DNA of 64,000 nt from positions 32,010 to 96,009 of the forward strand of contig JTDE01022242.1 of NCBI GenBank assembly GCA_014338405.1, written 5' to 3'. The translations under genes and the position numbers were made by a program. The stretch is from Paragonimus skrjabini miyazakii. Taxonomy: Eukaryota; Platyhelminthes; Trematoda; Plagiorchiida; Troglotrematidae. Positions 12,442 through 27,400 of the stretch are shown here, piece by piece; within the stretch, counting starts at the first letter, position 1, and each line of letters begins with the position of its first letter. The notes under the pieces are model-generated. The model was not told the origin of the DNA. It searched no databases and saw only the letters and a program-made list of their open reading frames with translations.

Positions 12442-15400
12442 GTGAGTCCTAGAATTCATCCGAGCTGTTTTTTGCTACCCTGCTTAATTCAGTTCCGGTT
12501 GGGTCGTGATGAAGTTTGCTGAGTTGGTGTGCTCATTTAGACCGCAGCGTCCAATTTCAATAATACAAGCGTTTTTCTTTTGCAGCGAAGTGTTCTTGCC
12601 AAATTAAGAACGCCAAATTAATCCCGGAACTTAGATTTCATACCGATTTTGTTTCTGTTCCACACACGAGCTAGAAGCAGTTTGTCTGTGATGATCAACA
12701 TGTCTTACAGACCGCATTCGTTCGTAACAGTTATCATTAGAAGTGAGTGAAAATATTTTCAGATGGGATGATGCATCGTAGTCAACTTGTACGTGACGAG
12801 GTGGAACTCAGCCATGTTGTTTTTCATATGCAGTTATGTTAAACTTTTCTCCTGTATGGTGACTATCTCCTGAACGCACAGAACTATGCCATTGTAAGAA
12901 TCTTAAATGCTGTGATCGAAACGCTACTTTTCTCTCATTCTACTAACAGTCAATACAGAAGATAGACGAATGATCATTGGAAATCTCGCATTCTATAATA
13001 TTTGAGATGGCTCCATAAAGCCGGTCGCTGTACTAGACTTGTTGTGAGGCATCAGTGACGTACTATTGACAAACATCGAAGCTAATGAATCCAACTCACC
13101 CGATGCCAACTGACTCAAGTTGGACTAGTGCATGTCTTGACCTCCAATACGTTAATGTAGTCAGTGATGTGTGATTGAGTACCGATAACTCGTTTATATG
13201 TTGTTTAGTCTCAAATGTTCATTATTACCCTGCCAAACTGCCCTGAGTTACTATTCGTCCGAATCGTGTTTCTATACGTAACTGTCTTCGCTTTAGGTTC
13301 TGTAAGCCCACTTGATGTGTTTTCCTTCGGGTCTCACCGATAGTTTACTGTCACCTGATTTGCGACCAAATCGAATGAGTTAATGGAAAGCGGTGGTGTA
13401 CGCTGAACAAAACACAATTCCACTCGGCCGTACAAACGGCGAATCGGTGTGCATTGTAGCAAAACAAACTTAGCCGGCAAGCAAAACAAAACACACATAC
13501 CAAAAAAACGGCTATTTGCCGTAACGCACTGTGTGCTTGTGTATGTGTATCCACTAACTCTTTACGTGCACTGAACGGGAAATCTACTATTGACAGTTGT
13601 CCGACAATGCACGTAACTGCTTTCAAGTTCAACTGTATCGCTTGGTTCATTTGCCTGTTTCCTATGTACAACCAGACACATAGGCCGGCATACTATACAT
13701 TCAGGTTCTATACCACCCACTGTGTCTGACTGATTACGCCTAACCGAATGGTGCAGTGCGTATGTATGGATCCGCGGAACAATTCATTGGTTACTGTGAT
13801 TGTTACATGATGAATGAATGCACTGACCTAAATAAACGGTTCTGAAGTGAATGGAGTGAATGAAAAATGTACCGGACAGTTCAATAGCCCTGATGATGTC
13901 TGTTAGCCTGGGCGCTTAGCTACATGTAGACACCCAAGACATTCTCACTGGACGTCAGCAACCGCCACCATGACATTCACGCTATACGTGTGTTCAAATA
14001 CAACCGGACTGCTGTCGAATTTATCCGTACAGAAACAAGTTTACATGACCGGTTTCCTTTGTGTGGAAGGACACTTGTACGGGTTCGCGTACATCACCGG
14101 AAACGTAACTCGATCGCGATCTTGTACGGAGTAAACGTCAACTCAAATATAGTGGGTACTTAATTGTTCATTGTCGACTATGAACTTGCGGAGACGAAGG
14201 CTTCGTCCACGTAGTACTCGGTCGGATAAATGGCCTTGCAAGTTGACCCGTTATGTTCGGTTTGGCAGCTGGCACCTGGTGCATTTGAAAACATGCACCA
14301 AATAGGTTCACATGACCCACATTTGGTCCTTGTCTTCGCATTTACACTAGTGTTTTGGATCGCCCAGTGCTGGATAGGGAGACTGTAGCTGACCCCAGTT
14401 TTCCGGTATGTCAGTACGTTTTGACTTGCTGCATGCTGAACTGCGTTTACTACAGAATTGGCCTCTTTAACTGAATCAGTCCGGCAGCAGGGTTAGGGAA
14501 AATCCTGAGCATCTGGTTTGCGGGTTAGGCAGGCACAAACGACATCGAGTGATATAAACTCGTCTAGTTCGGTTCCGTATACAGTCTCATACATGCAAAC
14601 CGGGGTTTGATACAGCTGAGGAAGTCACGTCGACTGACTCACTGACCAAACGGATGACTGCATTATAATATATAGAACAACACAACTCACAACTGCACCT
14701 AGTCGAGTAATGGTTATCAGAAATCTATTCTAACCATTGATCATAGTTAGCACACACACCTTCTATTTGGTCCAGTTACCTGTAACCGTTTGTGAAGTTT
14801 GTTCATACCGTTTAGACCACATCATGTCGAAAGAATAAGACTGACAGTGGGTGTTGTTGTTTATAAGCCAAGACTGTCACACTGGCCTTCGGTCATACGG
14901 TTTTGACAATGTAGGACAGCTGATACTTCTAGGCGTATAGTAAAACCCAATCTATTTACCAGCATTTTATAAATTAACCTCTGACAAGCGTCTCTGTTGT
15001 TTGGCGGCACAACATCACACACCAAGCTGAATCGAATGAGCTGACAGTGTGTGCAGTCAACTGCACGTGTTTAACCTGTCTGTAGACCGCGTCATCTCTC
15101 TACCCTCTGCTAGGCTGCATCTTACAACATGAAACATTTCGCAGAATCCAGTTCCACTTTTGGCAAAGGCTTATAGTCGGATAATGAAAGTTGCCTTAAT
15201 CTAGCTGTGATGTTCTAATCATGTAATTATCGACTGGACTCAACAAGACAAGTTTTGTTTCTTTTTCCGATTTCCTCTGGTAACTTGAACAAAAAACTTA
15301 CGTCCGTACGCTTAGGTTGGGTGATTTTGTCATGCTTCGTAAAGAGTCATGTGGGCGATGGTCAACCCGATCGGCTCACCTATTTGAAGATAGGAGTTCA

Positions 15401-18400
15401 GCCTACTGTCCTGAAGGCTGTATGCACTACGACAATCGTTGGCTTCACTATGATTTAATTCTTATACGTTTTCTTGGAGTGGACTGGCTGAATAACCTAC
15501 TGAACACAAACGTTGCAAACAACCGTGAGTAGTACTCAGTTTACACGGTAATGACCCTTGACTATACACCGACAAGCTGTTGTTCAAAGGTTTCATCATT
15601 TATGTCCAATGCTCCAACATACGCCATCTTATCGGTGCTATTGAAATGGTTTTATTCCATGAAAATTCCGTCCCAGTTTACTGGCTTTTTTCGCATAGAA
15701 TTTCACACGTTCACCTAACAATCTGTTTAAATTAACGTCAAGTGAATCGTAAACCAATGATCTGATCGAACTGACAAGCTGAGACACAAAACGCTTGACT
15801 TACTGTTGCTGACAGACAAATTACGAGTACTAAAATGCTGCCACTGACGCTGTTTGTAGTCTTTGTTGTGATTGTATTTATGTGGGTCCTGAAATCACGT
15901 TTTTGGGAATCAACTTGGGTGTGGACAACAAAGTGACTGCACATTGTAACTTGTAGTTCGAAAAACATGAGTGAAGTGGAAATAATATCAAGTACTTAAC
16001 TAACTGAAAAAGTTCTGTGTAATTTTTTGGAGAACACACACCACTGCTCATGAGTAATCAGGATATCACTCGGCAGATTCAACGTGGTTGGAGGTTTCAA
16101 CCATGCAACCAGCCAGAGGTTATAGCACAGACAGAGCGTCTTGTATCGAGACTGTCCGACAAACCGAGAATTACTCACGAAACGCTGTTGATAAGTCAGT
16201 GGTATTTAACGCGAGAAGTGATGACCTACATAATCTCACGACCGAGAGAGCCAGAGGACAACTTTTGATCCAGCTGACAACAGGAACTACGGCTGAGCTG
16301 TAGCAAGAGGATAACTCTGGTCTGGTGGTTCTTTGCAGTGGATCGGTCGAAAGCTGAGTCCAGCGCATGGTGATACTTAAATAGTGGCAGTCGAAATCCT
16401 CTGCTACTCAGCGGTAAACAGGATACCAGCTGCCTAATTACAGATATCATGGCCCTGCTTCTTGCCAACTTACTGTCGTTCGGATTGTTAGTCCAACTAG
16501 ACCAGCAATACTGATTCCAATGATTGTCTTAAAGCTATTCCCTTTTCTTTCGTCACAACGAGACTGGACCTTGACGTGGTGTGACGGCGTGCGCATCTCG
16601 ATGATCTGCTGAGCTAAACTGGACGGTGTGGTCACCACACCGACAAAGTCACTCGTACCAGGCAGGCCATAAGGTCTGATAAACCACAGTCTCCTGGTTC
16701 TCCTGGTCAGAGGTTGGGAAAAGGATAGGATCTTTCTCAAGAAAGAGTGCGAGTTCCGGGGAAACTGCCAACCATTGCCTTGAGTTGCAGGCTTTTGTGT
16801 CAAAGTATTCGATTGAGAACCCCAATCTCTTGTTCAGGTCTTGGCGTTCTCGCAGTATTCCACACCACACACAACCAGGAATGCTGAAAATATTGTTAGT
16901 TACATACTGCGTCCGCCATCTCGCAGCATAAACCGGGTCGCTCTACCTGCTGCATACAACGCAGTGGACAGACAAAAACATGCTACAGTTGACTCCTCCA
17001 TTATCATCAACACCATAGAGAGCAATACATCAGTGGTTCACATTTATGCTTAATTGCCACACAACCATGAGAAAAAATGATGCAAACTCTGTATAGGAAG
17101 AGAAAATAAAAAAGAAGGGTACCTAAGTACTGAAAATAATTACATCGATATCCAATCGTTCAATACAAAAGTACCTTGCAAACAAATAACTGAGCTGCAA
17201 GTGAAGGTAAGGCGTCATCAGCAACACAGCTTCCTTGCGGCTTTCACTACCCCGCGTCATTAAGTGCACTCACTTCACAGACAACTCGGACAAACAACGA
17301 CAACGTTCAAGCCACTGAGCTCGGTTAGCCGCCATCTCACCTAAAGTTTCAAGCCACCGACTCTCTGAGTCTCGAGGGCTCCAACCCGGGAGACTAACCC
17401 GATCTACAGTAGTGAAGCCCTTCGTGAACGATTTCATTTGTCTACGCCAGGTCATCATCTGTCCACCTCGCACCTTACGCCAATCGGCCGCAGCGTCGGC
17501 GAACACAGCTTGATGTGATAGACGACTAGCTGGCATCCTTAGTATATGACGTAGCCATCTAAGTCTGTGCAATTGTTAGGATTGAACTAAAGAACTCGTT
17601 TGATAACCATTACCAGATAACCGCTTCCTAACCCCTTCCTTGCTTACTTGTTGGTACCACCCGATACGAGCAAGTAAACGTAGACATCGGTGGTCAGAGA
17701 CCTGAAAACGGTCCGCATTTTCTACCTTGAGCGGTCAAGTTTCACTGCCATGAAATAATACAGCCCTCACTGTTGTCTGATATACGCGGCCCTTAGGCTT
17801 CAGAGAGATACCTCTCTGTCGCCATAAGTGCCTCAGATTCGTAAACACCGCCCTAGCCTTAGAAATATGCGCCTCTATCTCATTCTCTACACTTCCGTCG
17901 CCGCCGCTGATGCAGCTTCCCAGTTATACAAACCGGTCAACAACTTCCATGGCTTCATTATCTAACTTTAAATCTACGTAATCACAGCAATCTTGCAGAA
18001 GCATTTTGCATTTCGAGGCTGCAAAGCGCAATTGAAAGTACTTAGCAGAACGCGAAATTGCGTTTAGTGTTGTTTGCACCGCTTGAAGGTTGTCAAACAA
18101 CAACACCTTATCGTCAGCATAATCAAGATCAGTCAGCCTTCCACCAGGTAGGAGGTCCACACCGGCATCTTTTGACTGCCGGAGACAATCCTCCATTATT
18201 TCGTCCATGACGAAATTAAACAAAAATGTTGAAAGGGGACAGCCTTGACGAACGCCGCTCCTGGTGCTGAAGCTGTCAGACAGCTCACCGTAAACCCTAA
18301 CCTGGGCAGAAGTATGGGAGTAAAGCGCCGACAGTATGTTCACATACTTGGTCGGTACACCCCTGCGTTTAAGCGACTCTAAAAGTGTAGAATAAACCAC

Positions 18401-21400
18401 CGAACCGAACGCACCTTCATAGTCGAGGAATACGACAATTGTTGGCCGACGGTACACATGACGCTGCTCCAAAACTTGACAGAGGGTAAAAAGGTGATCT
18501 GTATATCCTCGGCCAGGACAAAACTCTGCCTGTTCTTCTCTACTGTTTAACTCCCAGCTGCAGTGAGTCGACGGAGTATAATGGATGCCAGAACCCTAGA
18601 AATGACTGGGGGCAAAATAATTCCCCTATGGTTTTCGCAAGAGCTCCCGATAACTTACGGAGATTGGGTTCATTATTTCAGAAGAGTGGCGCATCCTACC
18701 GCTAAACTTGAGTCACAGCTACGCGAAGGAAGCTCGTGTTACGCTGCATGCAATGTTAATCCAGATAATGTCTTTGCTCTCGACATATAGTGCACACTTC
18801 ACTGCCATTCCGTAGCCTGGACAGTGCCGTGAATTTGTAGACAAGTGACATATTTTCCATCTTTGAACTATGGTTTCTTCAGTCACACTTTAAAATGTCC
18901 GAAAACAAATTTGTTATTAGCCACACGAACTCGTGCTCTATAGACAAATCGGTCCACAGCATACTTCCCAAATTTCCAGGTTTTTTACACAACAACTCAC
19001 AATAATCCTAGTGCATGAGTGTACATAACACATCAGCTTAGAGACTGAAGGCAAATAGAATAGCTTACTTTTGTCCATATTTGATTTAACTGTAGCTCCT
19101 GCAATTTGTAAATCAGCATCTGCTTGCTATAGCACTTTCTCGATGTGCTCAAATGATTCACTGTTAACTACAAACAGGAACACACTGATAATCAAACTTT
19201 GATGTATGGCCAAATCGCGCAGCTGAGTATTCCGATATTCATTGGAATATCCGAAGTCATTTGTGGGATGAAATCAGGGTCTACAACAGTTGAATCATAG
19301 ACAACACGAGAAGCTAAATGAGCTGTCACTGAGTGAAATCAGCCCAACGGCGAGAAACGATAATCAGAAGATAGGTTAAGTACGTGAGAACGGCAACCAG
19401 GTTGCCAGAACCGGATGTCCAACTGGAAGTCTTACTGTGTCGAGGATTGGAATTCTGGTCTATTAACGTGAATGCACAAACGACATCAAAACGCAGGAAC
19501 TGGGCAGTCAGATCTTTGACGAAGTTTCCTTAAAAGTTTTTTTATAACCGACGGTCGATATTTAGCGGGCGACCATCGGTATCCTATTCAAATTGCACAC
19601 CATCGATTGAAAATTTGGCGGTAAACCAAAAACCAAGCAGGGTGGGAGATTGAACCCGACCCTACATCACATTGGTAACAATGGGAAGATTACCCCATGG
19701 TCGTTTCGGTGAACAGATACTACATGAAGGCATTTGAATGAAATGTTGAACTTTCTTAAACAGCCATCCGTCGATTCACACAGTTGTTTGAGTACTACTA
19801 GCAGGCATGAAACTAGACTGCGCCTAAAAATTTCAATGATTTTCGATACCTGTGTGTCAAACATGTTGAGCAATGTTCTTGCAGCGGCTTCCGTAACACA
19901 TTGAACACTAGGCAAAACGACGACATTTCAGACTGAACGACGTCCACACTTGATCGCAGCCTTCGCAGTTAGATGAGCGTTTCAACTAGCCCACTTCAAA
20001 ATGATGCATTATACTCAAGTTTCGTTCTCATGAAAGCTCATCAATAACGGTCATCCTTCTCTGTATCGGAATTTGCACTTCAACCCACGTCCTTGTGAGA
20101 CCGGTGTGTTAACAACATCGTCTCCTCAAGGTAGGCTGGCCGAAAGGCTTGCTTGAGTGTGGAGGCTGCGATAAAGTGTGTGTGCCTTTTAAGTCGAGAC
20201 AATCTACATCCACTAACTTCTAGTGAAATAAGAGCAAACAGGTTTTCTGCTTCATCTGTCACACCTCCACCTTACGACAGTCATTACAGCATCGGTACTC
20301 TCAGCCAATAGTCATGACAGTTTTGCACCTAAAGGTTGCTTTTGTTTTAGTTGCCTGACCTGCACTCTGGGGTTGTCTTCGTTGCGTAAGAGTCCCGACG
20401 AAGTAGGTCGTTGTATGCTCAATCTTAGTATAGAGTGCTTATGTCTGAATAGTTCTCTCGAGCGTTTTCTATTTCAAGTGCCGTTCGATAGGAGCCGTTG
20501 ATGCCAAGAAGCAATGTCTTTGCAATGCAAGCGCATGAAGTTCATGCCGACTTGATGGCATTATAAAACGTTGGTCAGAGTAGCTTCGAACTGGCTCACT
20601 TTTCTCCTCCATGGTCCATGGTCTTATGAACTCGGGTAGTGAGGTGGCTGTAGAAGTCTGTATGTCGTTTCTCTCTCTCCGCTCATATGTGTGAAAGCAA
20701 CTATAATATAGTTTCTCACAAATTATAACTTACGGTACTGTTGTCACAGAATCAATCTGGGCACTGCTTTCACTGTGACACAAGTGACTCATGAACTGCA
20801 ACTTCCAGTCACATATGCTTGCTGTGTCCAAATACCAACGGATAGTGTAAGTCCAAAATCATCGAACTGTTTCTCTCGTAATAGAGTCCATTTAATCGTA
20901 TAACACTCAAAGACGGCCAGTTGATCTACAATAGCCGGGTTTGTAAACTTGAACAAGCAGTTTGGCTTTGGCCAGTTTATGATACTTACTTACTAGATGC
21001 GTACCTCAAACTTATTGCATTGCTGCGTCACGAGTAAACGCAAATGAGAATATCATAGTCGTTCGGTTGGAACTGGATGTTTGCGCTATCTTTGCAGTAG
21101 CGTGTGCGTAATCGGGGCTGTTGCGCACCTTCTCTACTGCTTTCGCTAATATCGAGGGATCAGAGCACTTCTGATTATTCCGCCGTAGGGCGCCTGATTC
21201 TAGCATCAAATAACCCAAAAACTACAGTTGGTTACATCTATAGGACGAATTGCGACAAAGATTTACTAACAGATCTTGTTTCCATTAATACTGATGTAAT
21301 CACTGATTAAGACATAAACACTCAGAAACAAAGCAGACTTGCCTTGACAGAGTCACGATGACAGTGCAATGTGTCCGCAGGTTGGCCTTGAGTTAACGTG

Positions 21401-24400
21401 TACGATTCTCCAGGTTGAGCATCCATTTACTACAATGGTAAAGAGAAACGCTCTGTTAAGCTACTCAAAGCTGTTGACCATAGTAGTAGCTGTTTTGGCT
21501 GCAGCTAGCAAATTAAGTGATTACTAATTTTGTAAACTGAGAACCGACACCTAATGACTCCATTTGGTGGACATCATATAATTATGGTTATTCATGGTTC
21601 TGTCGTGGTTTTAGCCCGTTTACAGTGGTTATGTTTGAATAATACATGGCTCGACAAACCCTAGATCGATATACTCAATCGAAGTAAACTGCATAGTCCT
21701 ATCATTCAACGAACTAGTTACTTGCTTCAGACTTAACGAAGTACACTCAGGTAAGCAGTCAAATTTGATTGAGTAATCCTCCACATTGATGCAAAGCATA
21801 CGTAAAAACGCCCAAACACATTTCGTAAATGTGTTTGCTTCTTCACCATTCGCAGACTAAGCTTCGTGACTATGGAATAGAACAACTTCTTTTAAACAAC
21901 ACACGGAAAAAGTTGTCGAAAGGAACGCGTGTCCTTGCACTTCGACAAACCGAGAATATTGATCAGTATTCCTTGCGGACCGACTCGTGATGTCGTCGTT
22001 TCTTCTTACCTGGAGCGGTCATACTGTATGGTTACGTAGGCCCGTTGCACAGAACTGTTAGCGCACTCTGTGACTATATGCGCTTGCTAAACACACAAGC
22101 ACTCAGGTGTACACCCGCATCTGTTTCCGGTACCTGCCGTAATTTATTCATTTCGATCATTGTATGCGATGATCTCCGGTCTGTGACTGTGGTGGTAGCC
22201 TGTCAGGTTTCCTTAAGTAACCGGATGGATTCATTCAAGCTCACAGTCGTTTAGCATTGCTGACAGGAACGTCCTTGCTTTCTGATAAACACACACAATT
22301 TTACAGCTACTATGGATTATTATTCAACTGTTTACACATATGCGTGCTCCAACAACCGTACTCAAATTTACACTTAGAAAGCTTGCCCACTTTTAAGCTT
22401 TTGAGAACTCAATGATTAATCGGTACCATTTTCTGCTTTATCTGCATGGTTTCCGATTTCCAGCTGGAAACATCAGCGTGAACTTGACGTGCAACCATCA
22501 CATCCTTCTGATTGTTGCTGTGGTAGCTCTTGTGGTAGACGAAAAAAACCTAGGAATAAAACTCGCGTCTGTGCCCCACTGGCTACTGAAGAAGAAGAAA
22601 GCATGAACAATTCCTCAGGTGACACAAATTCGTCAGTGTCCGAGAAACGTGGAACTTCGTTTCTCACCAGACGACCTCAGGTAAGTTGTGTAAGCTTTTG
22701 TGCAAATTTGAAAGGTATCGAGTGGATATTTTACGATTAATCCATGTCCACAAGTTTATTTATTGAAATGCCACCGAAGTTGAACGAGATATCCACATAC
22801 ATGCCTCTTAGATGGGTAACCGGAGCTGATTGAGCATACCAAACCAGAAATCAATCGCAGAGTGATGCCTAAAATCTCTTTTCGTCTAGCGACACAACTG
22901 TAGGTTGGCCAAACAGAACAATAATATACGCTACTAATCAATCCCAGAACACTGCGAACTTCATTAGGAAGTTGATATGTCTTCTGAAAACTACAATAAT
23001 GTAGCGGTCATTATTTACTAACAGCAGGTTGAAGAGAATACTTGAAGTAATGTTGTAATAAAACCGAGTGCGCACGAAACTCTGCGAACCAACCCGTAGA
23101 AGTCAATTTCATGCTACCGAAATGAACTTGACTACAAAAGTATGAATTTTTTCTTAGCGGTAAGTGGTAGTTAACAAATGAGTGAAGGATCTTAATAATA
23201 TTGCAAGATGATCAGTTCGTTGTGATTTGAATCAATAAAACTATTAGTTACAATAGCACTGTTGTAATATTGTGCGTCCACACCATATCTAGTGTACTGA
23301 AGGTCACTGACAACATGTACGATTTGTTTCAAATATCCACATCCGACTTCATTGAAAAAGTTTTCATGAGAATCGCATAGGAAGCTGTTCAGTTTCATGA
23401 GTTGGTAAGTGAGACTGGAATACTGATGAAATGTGGGTGTAAATTATTCTAATTCCCGGAATTAGACTGGTGTGGTTGAGAATGGTTGTCATGTAAAACA
23501 TATCGAAGATATTCACAATCTTAATTCAATGTTATCCATCGAACAAGTATATCTTGAGTGTGTGTTCACGTGAAATGCTGAGGCAGTGTTCACAGCGCCT
23601 CCGTTGGCTTATCCACTATGGTGATTTGGTTGAGGCTGTATGGACGACAGCGCTCACAAACTGCGGCTCATCTCTCACGCACAGTTCCGATATGTCTACT
23701 TGTCTGCTTACTTTAATAACACGTAAGCCTTACCTTTAGTCTCACTTGGTATGCACGCGTTTGATTGACTACACGCAATTCAGCTCGTTTGTACACTGTG
23801 AATCTGTATAGTTCTCATATCTGGGTGCTACTCTGGCAATATGTAGTTGTCCCCGTCGTAAGATGCACGCAGTGAAACCACGTCTCAAGAAACTCGATAT
23901 GAGATATCATTTGCTGGCAGATGCATCTACTGGATTTCTTCTCTTCAGAAGGCGCCTCCATTCTTGTGAGCACGCATAGAGAGTGCAATCCCTCCGGACA
24001 TAAGACAGCTTTAGTAATTACCTAAAAACGTTTCCGAACTCAGGTATCGGTACGTGACAACTTTCGAAACACGGTGTGTTACCGACACTAACGTGTCTTG
24101 GATTCGCCGAGAGGGAAGCTTTAAGATTTTTACATAGTTTTGACTGCTGTTGGGATGTTCGAAAGTTGTTTGTTGCACATGCAACGTCAATCATACTTGA
24201 ATTTATCTCCGCATTCAAATGGATCTTTCAGCTGGTTTCTTGGGACATGACACAATCGAGATGCTGTTGCATAACTCATATGTTTACTATGGCAGCAATG
24301 TGAACTTCGATCCTCACAATTCGAATGCAACCGTATTGATCAATGCACAATAAACCTCACAAAAATTATTACAGAATTATTCCATCTACACATTTATTAA

Positions 24401-27400
24401 CCTTGGCTTTTTGAAAAAAATTTCTTTTGTTCAAACGTATCAAATTGACAGGGACTTACTGATTCCAGTCGATGTGCGATCAGGCCGAGTCAGTGGGAGA
24501 ATCATTGTATGTCCCCCTAAATTATCGGACAATCAAAACATTGCCCATAAGAGATTGTTGATATGCATTCAGATCTGATGGTTCCGTTACGTTTTGATGT
24601 CACACCATTTGAATGGTGATTGACACAGTTGCCTATCAAGCACATAGAGGCGAGTTCAACTGTTGCTGGTAGCAAGGCTGTACATTAATGGTGAGTCGTA
24701 AGTGGACTGAAAAAGATCTAATGACTATCTTTAAGAACAGTCTTGCATGTCACGTAAGTCTCAGCCATCTGTGCACACGGCATCGTTGAGCTATTTAGTG
24801 TATGAATACAGTGCGAATTAGGAAAGCATTATTTAATTTATGCAATAACACCTATGTTTCAATGGGGCTCATTCTACTATTAGATGAAAACTGTTGTTCC
24901 CCTCCGCGATCGATATCTGAATGTAACCTTATCTTCTAACATCATTATTGGCTTAAGAGTATTGTTTAGTTTAAATGTGTAATTGAACTTGGACCCCTTA
25001 CAGATAATTCACTTAAGTCTAATCGCTACTGACCTTATGATAGCTTGGTGCTGTTTATAACCAATCGTTAATCACACGACCGCAGACTCCTCCCCGGATG
25101 TCATAATTGCTATTGTCTGAAGGTGGGTAATCTGAAAATTACGGCATTCTGAAAGTGGTACTCCACGGGGCGATTAGCACCTTATGGTCTAAATGATGAG
25201 AATCTAATTTAAGTAGAGCTTTTGCATCCACTTTGCAACCATCTCATGTTGGAGGTTGTAACAAAGTAGAATGATCCAACTATACTTGTGTTGTGTTGTA
25301 ATACCTAGTCGTAAAAACACGTTCTTTACAGTGTCTGATTACTACCTGTTGGATGTCCGTGATTTCCAAGTGTAACAGGGGTCAAATATGTCTTTTTCTT
25401 GTAGGCAGCGAGACTGAATCTTGACGCGGTGTGTAGGCTTCCTCATCTCGATATCCCGTGGACCTAAACTGGATGGTGTGACATTCATACCAACAGAGTC
25501 ACGCACACTTGGTATGCCAATAGGTAGAAATATGATAAACCACAGCTTTCTAGTTTTCATGGTCAGAGGTTGTAAGGGAAATGGCATTTTTGTCCGGAAG
25601 ACGTGTCAGTTCTCTTATTGTACCATCCACCCACTGCCATGAGGTACAGGCTTTTGAGTCAAAATCTTTGGTTCAGAATCCTAATCGTTCTCCTTTCTAG
25701 ATCTGAGCGTCTTGGTAGTATATCGGCTCATATACAAAAAGTGTGGCAGCTAAACACCAAAGAGAACCACTAATGTATTGTTGTTTATGATGGCGATGAG
25801 AAAGAATCGTAAATGTACATCGTTTGCGATGACACCGTGTGACTACAAACAAGTCAAGCTCTTCTGCGAGGTACTTGATCAAGTTATTTTCATTATGTTG
25901 AACATCGGATGTTATCTGGTAGTGTGCCCAAGTGTAGTTCGCATCCGGTCAAACTAACGACAATCGGCTTGGCCGGGTCGCAAATTCGCTCTGTAGAAAC
26001 ATTGGGTGAAGATAAACTCGAATGTTAAGTATATCAACATAACACTACCGGAAGCCAGGTTTCCTTTGCCAGATGAAGATTGACAAGAATCGGACCACCA
26101 AGGCGACAGAAACAGGAGACTGGTAAAAGTCACAGTCGCAATTAGTCACATACTACTCGGACCGTTGGTAACTGCATGACATCAACCAAAGTAGTGGATC
26201 TGTGTGCACAGTTTACATATTTTTAAATTAGTTTTCCTATTGAGAGTTCTTAGAAGTTTCTACGAGGTACCCTAATGCTGGGTAATTTGTCTTTTAACCG
26301 CTGTTTACACTATGTCAGCAGTTTGTTACTTGGTCTATAGAAGTATACTCTGGCATAAAGCTAAACCAAAGATTCTGTCTGTTATAAAAAGGCTGGTTAG
26401 TGCACAAATACGGAAGATGTTTCCATGGCTACTGAAATCAAAATTTCACCTCTCCGGACCACGAGTTGTATGTTTATTCATACTTGCTTTAGAAATTCTG
26501 ACAGTATGCAGTAAACAGATGACTGTGTTCTCTTTCTCGGTCATATGTGATCTAGAAAATTCATCTAATCATGTCTAAGCTTCATTTATCTTGATTCTGT
26601 TTGATATTTCACCGTGACATCTGAAAAGTGAATTATGGCTTTTGACGTCAATCCACAAATGTCTCATTGGTTCTAAATTGATTGGTTGCATATAATCACA
26701 TGTTTATTTTTGTGTGTGTAAACACCTCCGATCAATCCCCCATTCGTTGAGTTTTCTATCACTGGCTGGTTGTGCATCGGTCAATGATTGCGATGTTTCA
26801 TGTGAATGTTGTATACACTTACTTAGTATTTCGTTCACCTCTGATTTGGTTGGCCACAATGGCGTCCATTTGAATGCTGATCGGTTAATACGTGCATGTT
26901 TACAAACTATAGTAATATGAACAATCCGCGCTGAACATAGTATTCGTTATAGGCGAGATAAATCCATCCATATACCTAACTAACCATGTTACACAATATA
27001 TGTCCGTACTTGCTCGGTTCCAGTAGCGCATTATTTATCATCGTTCGGTATGATTCTGTTATGTACAGCCTCTTGTGAGCCGTGACAAGCCGAAGACTAC
27101 AGATCGCCGTGCCACTCCGCGACAAATCAAACAACAAAAGCATATCTCCACAACTGCTGACTCCAAAGTCGTCACTTCAGGTGCGCATACTGGTGGGGAA
27201 AAGTTCGTTGGTTCACACAGATTAGCGAAATCAAATTCTTTGGAGCAAGCAAACAACATTGATGGGAGTAAGCAGCATTCAGGCGATATTGCTTCGTCGT
27301 TACTACGTACAGCCAGTTTACATCTTCGAACAACTTGGTCTAAATTGAAACGATCAAACAGTGGGCAATCGGGCAAACAGTCCCCCATTGACTTACCTAA

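Larger units (their letters stand above)
12442..22463 (+). other. Large 5' intron (if exon 12228 is real)
   Basis: Contains repeat families A and B, the antisense RTE relic and a family C copy. The stretch 12442-16489 has no recognisable coding or RNA gene; 13690-14900 looks somewhat less AT-rich. 18656-19989 and 20076-22463 hold nothing I can name. Confidence 0.5.

Noticed and set aside
16050..16303. Overlapping plus- and minus-strand open frames at 16.0-16.4 kb
   Set aside because: Four short frames overlap in both directions with no recognisable motif, consistent with a less AT-rich stretch rather than a gene.
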